Assembly (NCBI GenBank): GCA_017654935.2
Contig: CM065689.1
Span: 59,526,617-59,590,616 of the forward strand
Reading direction: 5' to 3'
Source of the DNA: Phymorhynchus buccinoides
Lineage: Eukaryota > Mollusca > Gastropoda > Neogastropoda > Raphitomidae
DNA: 64,000 bases
Part shown: in pieces, positions 62,880 through 64,000 of the stretch
Layout: every line of letters begins with the position of its first letter
Position numbering within the stretch: the first letter of the stretch is position 1
The notes under the pieces: generated by a model
The model's database searches: none
What the model was told of the DNA's origin: nothing
What the model saw: only the letters and a program-made list of their open reading frames with translations
Made by a program: the position numbers and the translations under genes

Positions 62880-64000
62880 ATGAATACAGTATTAAACGGA
62901 GTCAGGGGTTGGATACAGTGTTAAATGGAGTCAGGGGTTGGATACAGTATTAAATGGAGTCAGGGGTTGGATACAGTGTTAAATGGAGTCAGGGTTTGGA
63001 TACAGTGTTAAATGGAGTCAGGGGTTGGATACAGTGTTAAATGGAGTCAGGGGTTGGATACAGTGTTAAATGGAGTCAGGGTTTGGATACAGTGTTAAAT
63101 GGAGTCAGGGGCTGGATACAGTATTAAATGGAGTTAGGGGTTGGATACAGTGTTAAATGGAGTCAGGGGTTGGATACAGTGTTAAATGGAGTCAGGGGTT
63201 GGATACAGTGTTAAATGGAGTCAGGGGTTGGATACAGTGTTAAATGGAGTCAGGGGTTGGATACAGTGTTAAATGGAGTCAGGGGTTGGATACAGTGTTA
63301 AATGGAGTCAGGGGTTGGATACAGTGTTAAATGGAGTCAGGGGTTGGATACAGTGTTAAATGGAGTCAGGGGTTGGATACAGTGTTAAATGGAGTCAGGG
63401 GTTGGATACAGTGTTAAATGGAGTCAGGGGTTGGATACAGTGTTAAATGGAGTCAGGGTTTGGATACAGTGTTAAATGGAGTCAGGGGTTGGATACAGTG
63501 TTAAATGGAGTCATGGGTTGGATACAGTGTTAAATGGAGTCAGGGGTTGGATACAGTGTTAAATGGAGTCAGGGGTTGGATACAGTGTTAAATGGAGTCA
63601 GGGGTTGGATACAGTGTTAAATGGAGTCAGGGGTTGGATACAGTGTTAAATGGAGTCAGGGGTTGGATACAGTGTTAAATGGAGTCAGGGGTTGGATACA
63701 GTGTTAAATGGAGTCAGGGGTTGGATACAGTGTTAAATGGAGTCAGGGGTTGGATACAGTGTTAAATGGAGTCAGGGGTTGGATACAGTGTTAAATGGAG
63801 TCACGGGTTGGATACAGTGTTAAATGGAGTCATGGATTGGATACAGTGTTAAATGGAGTCAGGGGTTGGATACAGTGTTAAATGGAGTCAGGGGTTGGAT
63901 ACAGTGTTAAATGGAGTCATGGATTGGATACAGTGTTAAATGGAGTCAGGGGTTGGATACAGTGTTAACTGGAGTCAGGGGTTGGATACAGTGTTAAATG
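62880..64000 (+). repeat. 29-bp minisatellite, about 38 copies, runs off window
   Basis: The unit is GGATACAGTGTTAAATGGAG + TCAGGGGTT, 29 bp and highly uniform. The right limit is beyond base 64,000. Confidence 0.97.

Noticed and set aside
62880..64000. Centromeric or telomeric satellite
   Set aside because: The 29-bp array is like the other local minisatellites in the window. There is no TTAGGG-type telomere repeat, and the full length is unknown.

Overview
The window is eukaryotic, gene-poor and very repeat-rich. The genes are split by GT-AG introns, and there are tRNA-derived SINEs, LINE 3' ends, many MITE-like elements, long minisatellites and long CT/GT/ACAT microsatellites. The two receptor genes resemble the large lophotrochozoan chemosensory-type rhodopsin GPCR families, and the SINE 3' domain resembles ones I associate with gastropods. 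My best guess is a marine gastropod mollusc. That is inference; no species can be named from the sequence.

Layout. (1) 1-23,613, plus strand: the 3' part of TGS1, the trimethylguanosine synthase that hypermethylates snRNA/snoRNA caps. Twelve coding exons join in frame to about 1,180 codons and end at a stop at 23,611-23,613. Its introns hold a SINE split by a 46-bp minisatellite, a TA-flanked MITE, a ~61-copy 48-bp array, a ~71-bp pyrimidine array, an antisense LINE end and several MITEs. One intron (20,519-21,819) has the signature of a minor-spliceosome AT-AC intron. (2) 23,620-29,750: satellites, a SINE, a long hairpin and a decayed LINE end. (3) 31,103-45,657, minus strand: three-exon GPCR A (396 aa). 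Its first intron carries a very young 8.87-kb LTR retrotransposon (34,086-42,959; 2.49-kb LTRs, ATTTG target duplication) with gag and a broken pol. (4) 45,660-54,900: mostly repeats, plus a decayed Polinton/adintovirus-type packaging ATPase and a small basic ORF. (5) 55,218-58,234, minus strand: paralogous three-exon GPCR B (380 aa) with the same intron positions and phases. (6) 58,240-64,000: a repeat rich in AGGTCA half-sites, a SINE and two long minisatellites, the last running off the window.

The most unusual theme is that tandem duplication repeatedly takes in exon edges. It includes the donor side of TGS1 exon 9, the acceptor side of exon 10 across the same intron, the TGS1 stop-codon region, and both ends of the last exon in both GPCR genes. 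The other main observations are the AT-AC intron in a gene whose product modifies snRNA caps, and an integrase remnant lying upstream of a reverse-transcriptase remnant in the LTR element, which is the order of the Gmr1-like Ty3/gypsy lineage.

The three genes do not form a pathway. TGS1 is a housekeeping RNA-processing gene; the two receptors are a tandem paralogous pair. Exon boundaries were placed by hand from splice consensus and reading-frame continuity.
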